NCBI GenBank assembly: GCA_016296065.1 | Contig: JAEDKA010000026.1 | Coordinates: forward strand, 1 to 49,089 | Source of the DNA: Kiritimatiellia bacterium | GTDB lineage: Bacteria > Verrucomicrobiota > Kiritimatiellia > RFP12 > UBA1067 | Direction of reading: 5' to 3' | DNA: 49,089 bases | Shown here: piece after piece, positions 40,175 through 48,719 of the stretch | Layout: each line of letters begins with the position of its first letter | Numbering within the stretch: the first letter of the stretch is position 1 | The notes under the pieces: model-generated | The model's input: the letters and a program-made list of their open reading frames with translations, nothing else | What the model was told of the DNA's origin: nothing | The model's database searches: none | Program-made: the position numbers and the translations under genes

Positions 40175-40576
40175 TTACTTCTTGTCCCAGCTTGCCTTCG
40201 GCGGGGCCTTGTCGCGCCACTCGGGGAGTGAGATCATATTCCCCGCGTCGGCGTTGCCGGCGAGATAGGCCTCTGCGACGTATTCGCGCTGCACCTTCAT
40301 CTCGGCGAGAAGGGACTTTATCTCGAGGACGGCGTCGTGGCACATGTCGAGCACCTGCTTCTTCGTCTCCTCGTCGACGCCGTCCATCTGGAGCAGCTCT
40401 ATCGAGCTCATGAGGACGGTCGCTGGCTGGCCGAGCGCGTGGCAGAATCCGGCTAGCGACTCCATGACGACTTTGGAGCGCGCGGCCTGCAGTTCCGCGA
40501 TGGCGAGCCGGCGGTCCGCCGGCTCCGCCTTCGGCTCTTCGCTGATCGAGATCTCGTCTTCCGTTTCTGTAGTCAT
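40175..40576 (-). CDS. Stand-alone histidine-kinase DHp-like protein
   Basis: 133 residues from ATG 40576. The segment FCHALGQPATVLMSSIELLQ (about residues 44-63) resembles the H-box of FixL/DctB-type histidine kinases (HELNQPL), with the His kept, and a second helix follows (EETKKQVLDMCHDAVLEIKSLLAEMK). There is no ATPase domain, sensor or receiver. It could be a phosphotransfer protein (as Spo0B) or a degenerate dimer-only domain. The N-terminus (about 1-25) is acidic. It follows gspF by 19 nt on the same strand, so it may control the secretion/pilus system. The assignment rests on one motif. Confidence 0.6.
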   Translation of the reverse strand: MTTETEDEISISEEPKAEPADRRLAIAELQAARSKVVMESLAGFCHALGQPATVLMSSIELLQMDGVDEETKKQVLDMCHDAVLEIKSLLAEMKVQREYVAEAYLAGNADAGNMISLPEWRDKAPPKASWDKK

Positions 40577-40595
40577 TTCCAAGGCTCCCGGATTG

Positions 40596-41663
40596 TCAGC
40601 TCGCGAGCGAGCCCATGTTGAAGATCGGCATGAACATAGCAAGGACGATCGTTCCGATGATGGCGCCGAGGAAGACCATCAGGAACGGCTCCATAAGCGC
40701 GGTGAGTGTGCTGAGAAGCGCCTCCACCTCCTCGTCGTAGCTGTCCGCCACCGAGTCGAGCATGTCCTCCACCTTGCCCGCCTTCTCTCCGGCGGCGATC
40801 ATTCGCACCATGATGAGGGGCATGTACGGCTTCCCGTCGAGGGCGACGTTCAGCTGGTTGCCCTGTTCGACTTCCTTGCGCGCGTCGAGGATTGACTTCT
40901 CGAGCACCCTGTTGCCGATGGACCTCGCCACGACGTCGAGCGACTTGAGGATGGGCACGCCCGCGTTCGTCATCTGCGCGAGAAGTCGGCAGAAGCGCCC
41001 GATGCTGCTCTTGAGGTTGAGCTGCCCGAAGACCGGCATCTTAAGCTTGAACTCGTCGAACTGGTAGTGGCCGCGCTCCGTCGACTTCCACTTCCTGAAC
41101 AGGAGAATGGCAAGCGTGACTCCGCCAAGCACGTAGTACCAGTTGCCCTTGACGAAGTCCGCTATGTCGACGAGCGTCTGCGTCAGCGCCGGGAGGGGCT
41201 TGCCGAAGCCGGAGAACATCTCGGCGAAGATCGGCACGACGAACTGGATGAGTCCGCCCGCGAGGAGAAGGGCAATCGAGACGATGACCGTCGGATACGT
41301 CATCGCGCTCTTGACCTTGCCCCTGAGCCTGGCCGTGGACTGTATGATCGCGGCGAGGCGCTTCAGGATGCCGGCGAACTCGCCCGACTGCTCGCCCGCC
41401 ACAACCATGTTGACGTACATGTCGTCGAATATCGCCGGGAAGGCGGCGAGTCCCCGCGAGACCGGGTCGCCGCTCTCGATCGTCTCGAGGAGATGCCCGA
41501 GCACTTTCTTGAACTCGGGATTCGTGCACTGCTCCTCGAGCGTCTGCACCGTGGCGAGAATCGGCATTCCGGCGCCGATCATCGAGGCGAGCTGGCGGGT
41601 GAACGGAACGAGCTCCGTCTTTACGATCTTCTTCGCGCCCTTTATCTTCGGTATGTTGGCCAT
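40596..41663 (-). CDS. gspF: Type II secretion / type IV pilus inner-membrane platform protein
   Basis: 355 residues with two GspF/PilC (T2SF) repeats: residues about 17-140 (FTRQLASMIGAGMPILATVQTLEEQ... VKSAMTYPTVIV) and about 220-345 (FCRLLAQMTNAGVPILKSLDVVA... MEPFLMVFLGAIIG). Three transmembrane helices sit near 118-140, 170-188 and 325-347. It is the platform that the GspE ATPase acts on to push pseudopilins. It begins 4 nt after gspE on the same strand, an obvious operon. Whether the system is T2SS or T4P-like cannot be fixed from this gene; the name gspF is chosen for family. Confidence 0.92.
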   Translation of the reverse strand: MANIPKIKGAKKIVKTELVPFTRQLASMIGAGMPILATVQTLEEQCTNPEFKKVLGHLLETIESGDPVSRGLAAFPAIFDDMYVNMVVAGEQSGEFAGILKRLAAIIQSTARLRGKVKSAMTYPTVIVSIALLLAGGLIQFVVPIFAEMFSGFGKPLPALTQTLVDIADFVKGNWYYVLGGVTLAILLFRKWKSTERGHYQFDEFKLKMPVFGQLNLKSSIGRFCRLLAQMTNAGVPILKSLDVVARSIGNRVLEKSILDARKEVEQGNQLNVALDGKPYMPLIMVRMIAAGEKAGKVEDMLDSVADSYDEEVEALLSTLTALMEPFLMVFLGAIIGTIVLAMFMPIFNMGSLAS

Positions 41664-41667
41664 CGGC

Positions 41668-43326
41668 TTACTCTCCTCCTGTCACTTCAAACGCGGCCTC
41701 CAGCGAGGTGAGCCCCTGGCGCACCTTCATCATTCCGGCCTCCTTCAGCGTCACCATTCCCTCCTCGAGCGCGAGCTTCCTCAGAAGGTCTGCATCGCCG
41801 CCTTTCTCGATGAGCGCCCTGATCTTCGGCGAGATGGGCAGCACCTCCATCATGGCTCCGCGTCCCTTGTAGCCCGAGCCGTGGCACTTGGCGCAGCCGA
41901 CCGGACCGTAGATCGTGACGCCCTCGAAGGGCTTGGGGTCCACCTTGTTGAGCGCGAGCATCTCAAGATCCACCTCCACCTGCTTCTTGCAGTTCGGGCA
42001 GAGCTTCCTGTAGAGTCGCTGCGCCTGCGCGAGGATGAGCGAGCTCGCGAGCATGAACGGCTGGATGCCCATGTCGAACAGTCGAGCGACGACGCCGCAC
42101 GCGTCGTTCGTGTGCAGCGTCGACAAGACGAGGTGTCCCGTAAGAGCGGCCTTCACCGCGATGTCGGCCGTCTCTCCGTCGCGGATTTCGCCGACGAGCA
42201 CGATGTCGGGGTCCTGTCGCAGCACGGACCTCAGGATGCCGGCGAACGTGAGACCCTGCGCGACGTTGACGTGGCACTGGTTGACGCCGGCCAGCTCGTA
42301 TTCGACCGGGTCCTCGGCCGTGACGATGTTGACGTTCGGCTTGTTGAGGTCCTGAAGGCAGGAGTACAGCGTCGTCGTCTTTCCGGATCCCGTAGGGCCC
42401 GTCACCAGTATGATGCCGTGCGGCTGGTCGATCGCGAACTTCATCGCCTTGTAGGCGTATTCGTCGAGGCCGAGCGACGCGAGGCCGGGGGCGAGGTTCG
42501 CCTTGTCGAGGATTCGCATTACGACCTTCTCGCCGTGCACCGTCGGCAGAATCGACACGCGCACGTCGACCTCCTTCTTCAGCGCCTTCACCTTGAAGCG
42601 CCCGTCCTGCGGACGACGCCTCTCGGCGATGTCGAGGTTGGAGAGAATCTTGATTCGAGAGACGACGGCGTTGTGCAGCGCCTTCGGCGGCGCCGGGCGG
42701 TCCACAAGCTCGCCGTCGATGCGGTACCTGAGGCGCGAGGTCTTCTCCATCGCCTCGAAGTGGATGTCGGACGCCTTCGTCTTGAGGGCCTCGATCATGA
42801 TCGTGTTGACCATCCTGATGACGGGCGCCTCGCCTGCGGCGTCCGCCGTGGCGTCGATCGCGTCGGCCGCCGCGTCCTGCCCGGCTGTCATCTCGATGTC
42901 GCCGTCGTCGCCCTTCATGATGTTCTCCATCGCGAGGGCGGGGTTCGACGCGTCCTCCTGCGCCTTCAGCCTCTGGAGGGCTTCGTTAAGCTCCGGCGCG
43001 GGCGCGACGAGCGGCCATATCTTGCCGCGCGTCCAGCGTGCGACCTCCTCCTGCGCCGGAAGGTCGAAGGGATCCGCAAACGCCACTGAAAGGCGGTTCG
43101 CGACCTTGACGAGCGGAATCGCCTTGGCCCTGCTCCACGCCTCGAAGTTCATCCCGCACAGAAGCTCGGATGAAGGCGTGAAGCCCGCCGGAATCGAAAT
43201 CGGCTGCTGCGAAAGGAAGTCCGCCGCCGCGGCCGCGAACTCGTACGGGTCGGTGATGTTCTTGATCTCCGCAAGCCCGCCGCGCCGGACGTGGAAACGC
43301 TTCGATGTCTGGGTAGTCTCTGCCAT
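41668..43326 (-). CDS. gspE: Type II secretion / type IV pilus assembly ATPase
   Basis: 552 residues, cytoplasmic hexameric ATPase. The N-terminal GspE-N (MshEN) part lies at about 15-160; the N2 domain follows; Walker A GPTGSGKTTT is near residue 305, the Asp and His boxes as in DPDIVLVGEIRDGETA and ALTGHLVLSTLHTND. Tetracysteine zinc motif CPNCKK ... CAKCHGSG is at about 445-480, as in PilB/GspE. Start ATG 43326 is inside an 82-bp near-palindrome that also contains the start of the divergent gene. Operon with gspF and the DHp-like gene. Confidence 0.94.
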   Translation of the reverse strand: MAETTQTSKRFHVRRGGLAEIKNITDPYEFAAAAADFLSQQPISIPAGFTPSSELLCGMNFEAWSRAKAIPLVKVANRLSVAFADPFDLPAQEEVARWTRGKIWPLVAPAPELNEALQRLKAQEDASNPALAMENIMKGDDGDIEMTAGQDAAADAIDATADAAGEAPVIRMVNTIMIEALKTKASDIHFEAMEKTSRLRYRIDGELVDRPAPPKALHNAVVSRIKILSNLDIAERRRPQDGRFKVKALKKEVDVRVSILPTVHGEKVVMRILDKANLAPGLASLGLDEYAYKAMKFAIDQPHGIILVTGPTGSGKTTTLYSCLQDLNKPNVNIVTAEDPVEYELAGVNQCHVNVAQGLTFAGILRSVLRQDPDIVLVGEIRDGETADIAVKAALTGHLVLSTLHTNDACGVVARLFDMGIQPFMLASSLILAQAQRLYRKLCPNCKKQVEVDLEMLALNKVDPKPFEGVTIYGPVGCAKCHGSGYKGRGAMMEVLPISPKIRALIEKGGDADLLRKLALEEGMVTLKEAGMMKVRQGLTSLEAAFEVTGGE

Positions 43327-43399
43327 ACGGACATATTTAAGCACGAATCGTGCCATCCGTCTGGCATGCTTCGTGCTATTTAGAATCCGTATGGCAGAG
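43318..43399. promoter_or_regulatory. 82-bp near-palindromic bidirectional promoter
   Basis: About a common centre (43358/43359), three perfectly symmetric blocks occur: 14 bp (43318-43331 with 43386-43399), AGCACGAA/TTCGTGCT (43340-43347 with 43370-43377) and TGCCA/TGGCA (43351-43355 with 43362-43366). The outer block includes both start codons and first codons (both proteins begin MAE). A/T-rich parts at 43332-43339 and 43378-43385 may act as the two -10 regions. Confidence 0.75.
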
Positions 43400-44215
43400 G
43401 AACATAAATTTGACACGCGCCTCGCTGAGGGTGTCGCATATTTCGAGCAGATGCTCCAGATCATGCCGGAGGACCGCACGACTCTGGAGTTCCTAGCCGT
43501 TGCATACGACCAGCTCGGGAGGAGCGACGACTGTCAGAAGACGCTTATATCGCTTGCGAGAATTCTCGTCAAGGAACGCGATGTCGCGGCTCTGGAGGGG
43601 CTCCTGCCGCGTCTTGAGTCCTGCAACAGCCCAGAGGCGCGCGCACTTGTGCTCAAGGTGCACACGCTTATCGCCCCGGCGCCGGACCTTACCCCGGAGC
43701 GTCCCGCCGCCGTCACGGTGGAGGAGCAGGCGGCAGAGATATCCGCCGTGGCAATAGAGTCCGAGGTCGCGCTTGTCGGTTCCCTCGCCTCGGCGGGGCT
43801 CCTCAGCGCCGAGGAGGCGAAGCGCGCGGAGGAGCTTGTCCGCGCGTCGCCGACGGACGGACGGGTGTTTCTCATTTCGGCACTCCAGATTCTCGAAAAA
43901 GAGAATCTTACGCTTGCGGAGAAGTGCATTGCGCATCTTGCGGACACCTTGGGCGCGCCGCCGATTCCGCTCTCGGCCTTTCCTCCGCCGCGCGACCTCG
44001 TCGCGAAGTTCCCCGAGCTGCTGCTGCGCATAAGGGGCGTGGTTCCGTTCGCGTCCTTCGGCAAGCACGCGCTCGTTGCCACGCTGAATCCCGCCGACGA
44101 CCGGCTCAGGACCGAGCTTGGCGCCATCATGCCGTGCAGGTTCTACCTGGCCGACCCGTCGGCTGTGGAGTCTGCGCTTGCCGCGCTGTTTTCAGAAGGC
44201 GAGGTGCAGGCATGA
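43391..44215 (+). CDS. Helical-repeat protein with C-terminal GspE-N/MshEN-like domain
   Basis: 274 residues. Residues about 10-75 look like TPR-type helices (LAVAYDQLGRSDDCQKTLISLARI). Residues about 205-274 (VPFASFGKHALVATLNPADDRLRTELGAIMPCRFYLADPSAVESALAALF) resemble the N-terminal domain of GspE/PilB ATPases, the MshEN fold that in some ATPases binds c-di-GMP; the Arg residues needed are not clearly seen. No signal peptide. It starts inside the symmetric promoter and overlaps the next prepilin gene (ATGA), so it is the first gene of the plus-strand arm. A cytoplasmic adaptor or regulator of the secretion ATPase is inferred. Confidence 0.7.
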   Translation: MAEEHKFDTRLAEGVAYFEQMLQIMPEDRTTLEFLAVAYDQLGRSDDCQKTLISLARILVKERDVAALEGLLPRLESCNSPEARALVLKVHTLIAPAPDLTPERPAAVTVEEQAAEISAVAIESEVALVGSLASAGLLSAEEAKRAEELVRASPTDGRVFLISALQILEKENLTLAEKCIAHLADTLGAPPIPLSAFPPPRDLVAKFPELLLRIRGVVPFASFGKHALVATLNPADDRLRTELGAIMPCRFYLADPSAVESALAALFSEGEVQA

Positions 44216-44715
44216 AGGCGCGGCCGGGAGTCACGCTCGTCGAGGTGATGCTGGCCGGCTCGATTGCCGTCCTCATGACCCTCGCGCTGATGGAGGGGCT
44301 CATCGTCGCCGCCAAGATCAGCAACGAGAACTCCCAGCTCCTCGCCGCAGATGCATATGCATGGGACACGGCGTGGAAGTGGTTCAACAAGAAGTACGAC
44401 GACCTCTCTGCGGGAGGCACGGGCGGGATAGTGTACTCCGGGCTCGTCGCGTCCAACGAATGCCCCACCCTGTGCCGCGAGCTCACCGGCTCGGACGCCC
44501 GCATGGCGGTGCGAGTTCGCGACGTCTCGGTAAACAGGCATAACGTCGTCGTTCCCGCACGGGAGATTGTGGTCGACCTTGCGTGGGGTCCGGCGTCCGA
44601 CAGGAAGAGCCTCAACGGAATGTTCAACGGCGCGGTTACGGGCGAGGGCTCGACGAGGTCGTTCAACCATCCGGTCTCGGTGCTGAAGTGCGAGATAGAC
44701 AGGGGGGTGCAGTGA
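44212..44715 (+). CDS. Prepilin-like protein (minor pseudopilin)
   Basis: 167 residues. The N-terminus MKARPGVTLVEVMLAGSIAVLM is a type III signal: Gly-6 before TLVEVM with the conserved Glu+5, then a hydrophobic helix (about 7-30). PilD-type peptidase should cleave after Gly-6. The rest is beta-rich without a known domain. It overlaps the preceding gene by 4 nt (ATGA) and the next by 1 nt, so translation of this row is coupled. Probably a GspI/J-like minor pseudopilin that helps start the fibre. Confidence 0.85.
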   Translation: MKARPGVTLVEVMLAGSIAVLMTLALMEGLIVAAKISNENSQLLAADAYAWDTAWKWFNKKYDDLSAGGTGGIVYSGLVASNECPTLCRELTGSDARMAVRVRDVSVNRHNVVVPAREIVVDLAWGPASDRKSLNGMFNGAVTGEGSTRSFNHPVSVLKCEIDRGVQ

Positions 44716-45395
44716 TGAGGGCGCGGACGCATAGACGCGGGTTCACCCTGGTCGAGATGATGGTCTCGGTCGCGGTCCTCGGCATAGTCCTTACTGCCGT
44801 CGGCTCCTCGTTCATCACGACGCAGCGCATGCTCAAGGACGCGATGGGCCTGTGCGAGCTTTCGCTTGCCGCGCGCGAGATACGCGAGAAGCTACTATTC
44901 AGCGCATCGCCTTCCGGGGACGGAGTGCGCTATGCGGGGCTGCTGAGTGCCAGCGCCTACGGCAGCTCTGGCGCACCGGTGAGCGCCGGAGGGAACTCCA
45001 TCACGATGGAGGCCTGCACGATGGGCACGACGCTTGCCGGGCGCAGCACCTCCCCGGCTCAGATCGAGATCGAGCTGGAGACCGCGAGCGACGGGACGCG
45101 GCGGTATCTCTACAACAATAAGATCACCTCCGAGGGCGCAGGCGCCAGGTGGCTCCGTCCGCTCGGCACCAGCATCATGAGCGACAGCATGAGTGACATC
45201 CTCACCTTCGACACCCCGACTGCGAGGAATTCCAGCTCCTACGGCTCGTCGCAGAACGCCGTCAGGCTCAACCTCGACCTTGTCCTCACGTCCGACGCGA
45301 AGAACCCCGACGGCACGCCGATGGTGCGGCGCGAGCGCATTGTGGTTCCGATCTTCGGCGTCGTCCAGCCGTTCAGAGTAGACGGGAAGTACTAG
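44715..45395 (+). CDS. Prepilin-like protein (GspJ/PilW-like)
   Basis: 226 residues. N-terminus MRARTHRRGFTLVEMMVSVA has the classical GFTLVE cleavage motif with Glu+5 and a hydrophobic helix (about 9-32). Larger than a major pilin, Ser/Thr-rich and beta-rich C-terminal part, as in minor pseudopilins GspJ or PilW. The ATG at 44715 overlaps the previous stop (TGATG); a GGGGGG tract lies just upstream. 2 nt before the next gene. Confidence 0.88.
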   Translation: MRARTHRRGFTLVEMMVSVAVLGIVLTAVGSSFITTQRMLKDAMGLCELSLAAREIREKLLFSASPSGDGVRYAGLLSASAYGSSGAPVSAGGNSITMEACTMGTTLAGRSTSPAQIEIELETASDGTRRYLYNNKITSEGAGARWLRPLGTSIMSDSMSDILTFDTPTARNSSSYGSSQNAVRLNLDLVLTSDAKNPDGTPMVRRERIVVPIFGVVQPFRVDGKY

Positions 45396-45397
45396 CC

Positions 45398-47548
45398 ATG
45401 AAAAAGACGAATTTCAGAAGCGGCTCCGCGTTGATCACCGTGCTGGTTCTCACCGGCACGAGTCTGATCGTCCTTGGAGGGGTGCTCGGGTACGTCTCGC
45501 AGGCAACGCGCATGACGTCCTACTACGAGTCTAAGAGCATCTGCCGCCTCGCGGCGCAGAGCGAGATCGAGGTCGCGAAGGCCGCTATCAACCGTCAGTT
45601 CGAGTTCTCCCTCAACCGCGCCGCTCGAATCGTCGGCGGCGACGCGATGGGCGTCACGTCCGTGAGCTCGTACGACTGGTTCGACGCCTACGACGGCAGC
45701 ACTGGGACTAAGCGCACGATCGGAAAGGTCGTAGGGACGAAGGATGCGACGCTCACGCTCGCCGAGGCAGTCACCAACAACGGCTGCATCGTAAAGGTTC
45801 GCATAGGCAGGGTGGAGCACACTGCCGGCGACCAGTGGGCCAACGTGACTCTTGTTGCGGAGGCGACGCGCTCCGGACGCGGCGGCGCCACGTGCAAATC
45901 CGTCATCGAGGAGACGATCCGATTTGCCCAGCAGCGCTCGCAGGTGTTCAACAACGCCTACTTCGTCAACAACTTCGGCTGGTTCGAGGGCGGCAACACG
46001 ACGTTTGTAAACGGCGACATTCGCTCCAACGGAAACATGAAGCTCGATGCTGCGGTCATCATCAACGGCCATGTCTACGCGGCGAGGAATGACACTTTGG
46101 GCTCTGGTGATGTCTATGGCTTAATCTACGGCAAGAATGGGGCGGCGTCAATGGGTGATATGCACGATCTCGCGGAATATCAGAGTTCATCAAAGACCTA
46201 CGGGACGGCTAATCGCGCGAGACCTCTTGAGCTGGATCCCATCACGGGTGGGATCAACAAGGGCGGTTATGCTGCTCCCGAAAATGCCAACACTTCCGCA
46301 AAGCGTTCACGACTTCATCCTAACCAGGAGTTCTCCGTCGAAATGCCCTACATCGGCGACCTCTCCTCGGATGAGAGCGACTATCGCGCATGGGCGCAGG
46401 AACTGCATGATGCAGATCCGAACATGTCGACGATCAAGCAGGGCGGACAGACCCTCGTGTCCGTCTATTACGACGGAGCGGGGCCTTCCGGCAAAGAGTA
46501 TTTCTACGACGCAGACGGGAATCAGATACAGGCGCCCGACTACGGCGCTATCGTGCTTGTCGGCACGTCTACAAATCCAATCGAGATTAATGGCCCTGTC
46601 ATAATCCCCAGCGACGTCATAATTAAGGGCTACGTCAAGGGGCAGGGCACCATATATTCCGGACGCAACATCCACATCATCGGCGACATAAAGTACAAGA
46701 ACCCTCCGTCGTGGAACAACAGGTCGACCTCCGGCACTAACAACAAGACCAAGGACTTGATTGGTCTGATGGCTAAAGGCAATATCGTGCTCGGCGATTA
46801 TACCGATTATGGCTGGTTGTCGGGAGGCAATGGCATTTATGAGGTCATGACATCTCAAACCTACGTCCCGGCATACGACTGCGACACTTCCGATGCCGCG
46901 ATAGGCTATCCTAGTCGATTTAACGCGACAAGCGGATCTACGAGAGTGAACTATACTAGCGTCGAGAAAGTCCCTGCGTCCGACTTTGCCGCCTGCGAGA
47001 ATGCTGGACTGGCAGATTTTGTCCCTGGTGGTCGGGAGTCCTCGTCAGGACAGTTCGGCAAGAACAGGGGAGAGACTGTTGAAGTGAAGTCAACTCGTAT
47101 TTCAAAAGGAGAATATGTCTGGGAGAAGAAGAATAAAAATAATTGGTCTAGAGTTTGGTATCCAGCCGGGGAGGAAATCGAGATAACCACTGAAGAGCCA
47201 ACGCCATCATACAACCGAAGATATTATGAGTCGGTATGCAAGGACTCTATAATATCACAGAATGCCAGTGCAATAACGCAGATTGATGCTGTTCTCTACA
47301 ACAACCACGCAATCTGCGGTCATGTTGGCAACAGCGATATTGGTTGCAGCTTCAATGGTGCGCTCGTCTGTCGCAACGAGGCCATACGATATGCGGGGGC
47401 ACTATACCTGAACTGGGATATCAGGCTGTACTCTGGCTCAAACGAGACAGTCGACAACGACAAGGTGGGGCTTGCGAAGTCCAGCGACAACCCGCCGCAG
47501 GTGATCGACTGGCGCGAGCTGCCGGAGGGAATCGTGACGTTCGACTGA
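45398..47548 (+). CDS. PilX/GspK-like large pilus-associated protein
   Basis: 716 residues. The N-terminus (GSALITVLVLTGTSLIVLGGVL, about 9-32) fits PilX/GspK-type prepilins, which have GxALI in place of GFTLVE; the +5 Glu is absent, as in GspK. The large C-terminal part has beta-helix-like strands (PIEINGPVIIPSDVIIKGYVKGQGTIYSGRNIHIIGDI, about 390-430), common in PilX-N proteins of PVC and Deltaproteobacteria. The segment 46090-47440 has clearly lower GC (47101-47160 has 19 of 60, against 41 of 60 at 45841-45900), so the C-terminal part may have been replaced by transfer. Tip protein of the fibre is likely. Confidence 0.75.
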   Translation: MKKTNFRSGSALITVLVLTGTSLIVLGGVLGYVSQATRMTSYYESKSICRLAAQSEIEVAKAAINRQFEFSLNRAARIVGGDAMGVTSVSSYDWFDAYDGSTGTKRTIGKVVGTKDATLTLAEAVTNNGCIVKVRIGRVEHTAGDQWANVTLVAEATRSGRGGATCKSVIEETIRFAQQRSQVFNNAYFVNNFGWFEGGNTTFVNGDIRSNGNMKLDAAVIINGHVYAARNDTLGSGDVYGLIYGKNGAASMGDMHDLAEYQSSSKTYGTANRARPLELDPITGGINKGGYAAPENANTSAKRSRLHPNQEFSVEMPYIGDLSSDESDYRAWAQELHDADPNMSTIKQGGQTLVSVYYDGAGPSGKEYFYDADGNQIQAPDYGAIVLVGTSTNPIEINGPVIIPSDVIIKGYVKGQGTIYSGRNIHIIGDIKYKNPPSWNNRSTSGTNNKTKDLIGLMAKGNIVLGDYTDYGWLSGGNGIYEVMTSQTYVPAYDCDTSDAAIGYPSRFNATSGSTRVNYTSVEKVPASDFAACENAGLADFVPGGRESSSGQFGKNRGETVEVKSTRISKGEYVWEKKNKNNWSRVWYPAGEEIEITTEEPTPSYNRRYYESVCKDSIISQNASAITQIDAVLYNNHAICGHVGNSDIGCSFNGALVCRNEAIRYAGALYLNWDIRLYSGSNETVDNDKVGLAKSSDNPPQVIDWRELPEGIVTFD

Positions 47549-47561
47549 CGGAGGCTCGACG

Positions 47562-47894
47562 ATGATCGACAATAAGACAGACACATCGGCGGCCGAGGCC
47601 GCGACGCGCTGGGCATACGAGGAGGCGATAGCGAACTACGCCATCCAGACGCAGCGCGATGCGATTGTTTCCGCTCAGCTCAAGATTCTAGACACCGAGA
47701 CAGGGGAGATGACTTATATCGATCCTCCGGCGGATGGGTCCGGCGAAACCGAGGCCGTGGCAGTTGTCCCGGCCCGGCCCGATCCCGCTCCGTCCGTAGA
47801 CGCCGATACGGCCTACCGCCGCGCGCGCCTCGCCGTCGTCGCCGCGATCGCGCTCTTCCTCCTCCTCCTCTGGATCCGCGAGCGGCGGAAGTGA
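47562..47894 (+). CDS. Small C-terminally anchored membrane protein, unknown function
   Basis: 110 residues. Charged, helical N-terminal part (about 1-80, with EEAIANYAIQTQRDAIVSAQLKI and a Pro/Asp/Glu-rich linker), then one hydrophobic helix (LAVVAAIALFLLLLWI, about 89-104) and a short basic end (RERRK), so the bulk faces the cytoplasm. 13 nt after the previous gene, with GGAGG upstream. Last gene of the plus-strand pilus arm; no family recognised. Confidence 0.65.
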   Translation: MIDNKTDTSAAEAATRWAYEEAIANYAIQTQRDAIVSAQLKILDTETGEMTYIDPPADGSGETEAVAVVPARPDPAPSVDADTAYRRARLAVVAAIALFLLLLWIRERRK

Positions 47895-47899
47895 AAACC

Positions 47900-47991
47900 A
47901 CCTCGCGAGCTACCCACCACTCACCACGCGAGCTACCCACCACCCACCTCGCGAGGCACCCACCACGTACCTCGGTAGGTGCCCACTATCT
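47900..47991. repeat. 23-bp tandem repeat, four copies
   Basis: Units at 47900-47922, 47923-47945, 47946-47968 and 47969-47991, consensus ACCTCGCGAGCTACCCACCA plus three variable bases; a fifth begins at 47992. Each unit has a CTCGCGAG palindrome. Starts 6 nt after the last pilus gene. No spacers, so not CRISPR. Confidence 0.85.
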
Positions 47992-48064
47992 ACCTCCCGT
48001 GGCGGTCGCTACAATCACGCCCATCCCGCCATTAATTTCTGGCCTGCCGCACTCCCCAGGGGGG

Positions 48065-48081
48065 CCGTCGCTCCGCGACGG
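48065..48081. repeat. Palindrome CCGTCGCTCCGCGACGG
   Basis: Reverse complement of the core at 30908-30924, with a G-run before it. 7-bp stem, 3-nt loop. Bases 47992-48160 otherwise hold only a smaller inverted repeat (TGCCGT/ACGGCA near 48127). Confidence 0.65.
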
Positions 48082-48160
48082 ACGCAAAAGACATCCCCCG
48101 CCTCGATAGTGCGCGGACTCCGCCCGTGCCGTTCGAGGACGGCATGTTTGTGATTCCCTC

Positions 48161-48383
48161 GGGGACAGTCCCCAGGATTCCCTCGGATTTCTTCGGGGAC
48201 AGTCCCCAGTGATTTCTTCGGGGACAGTCCCCAGTGATGCTTTCTTCGGGGACAGATTTCTTCGGGGACAGACCCCGAGGGATTCAAGCGCCGGATTTTA
48301 TTCAGGGACTGTCCCCAGTGGTTTGGGAATTATCATGGGGACAGTCCCCCATATTCCCCCTCGTTATCGTGGGGGACAGTCCC
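48161..48383. repeat. REP array: eight GGGGACAGTCCCC-type palindromes
   Basis: Copies at 48161-48173, 48195-48207, 48220-48232, 48248-48255 (half), 48264-48276 (ACAGACCCC variant), 48305-48316 (complement form), 48337-48349 and 48371-48383. Several are linked by TGATTTCTTC-type spacers of 10-20 nt. Both orientations occur. They lie 340 nt before the RAYT gene, the classical REP/RAYT arrangement. Confidence 0.9.
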
Positions 48384-48541
48384 TCTGAAAACCCCAAACT
48401 GACGGAATTTCATGTTGACGAATTTTGGTGAATTTTGACCCTGCGCAGGGGAGCCGAACTTGCGACATGCGTTTCGTCCAATGTTTTCAGGCCTTTCGTC
48501 GAGGTCGGGCGTCCCCGCCATGCGGTTTTCGAAATGCTTAA

Positions 48542-48590
48542 CTGACAAAATTATCAGCGAAATATCAGTGAAATATCAGTGAATTGTCAG
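48542..48590. repeat. Direct 11-nt repeats within an inverted repeat upstream of the RAYT
   Basis: Four imperfect units of the type AATATCAGTGA lie between CTGACAA (48542-48548) and TTGTCAG (48584-48590). A -10-like TATCAT is at 48612-48617. Possible binding region for a regulator or for the transposase. Bases 48384-48541 hold only a CCCTGCGCAGGG palindrome. Confidence 0.5.
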
Positions 48591-48719
48591 AAAACTTTTT
48601 GCGGAAACTGCTATCATATATGCGTTCTCCTCGAGGTTCCCGGCGGGTGCCGGAGGCGCGAAGGGAATGCGGCATGCGGCGCCCCGCCCCACAGGCGTCC
48701 TAAGATAAGGAGCACGGCA

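Noticed and set aside
47900..47991. Possible CRISPR array
   Set aside because: Units are contiguous with no spacers and differ from each other; no cas gene nearby.
48431..48480. Possible tRNA 3' end on the minus strand (AAGTTCGGCTC near a CCCTGCGCAGGG palindrome)
   Set aside because: The stem around the TTC loop does not pair and no D or anticodon arm is found; perhaps chance or a decayed remnant.
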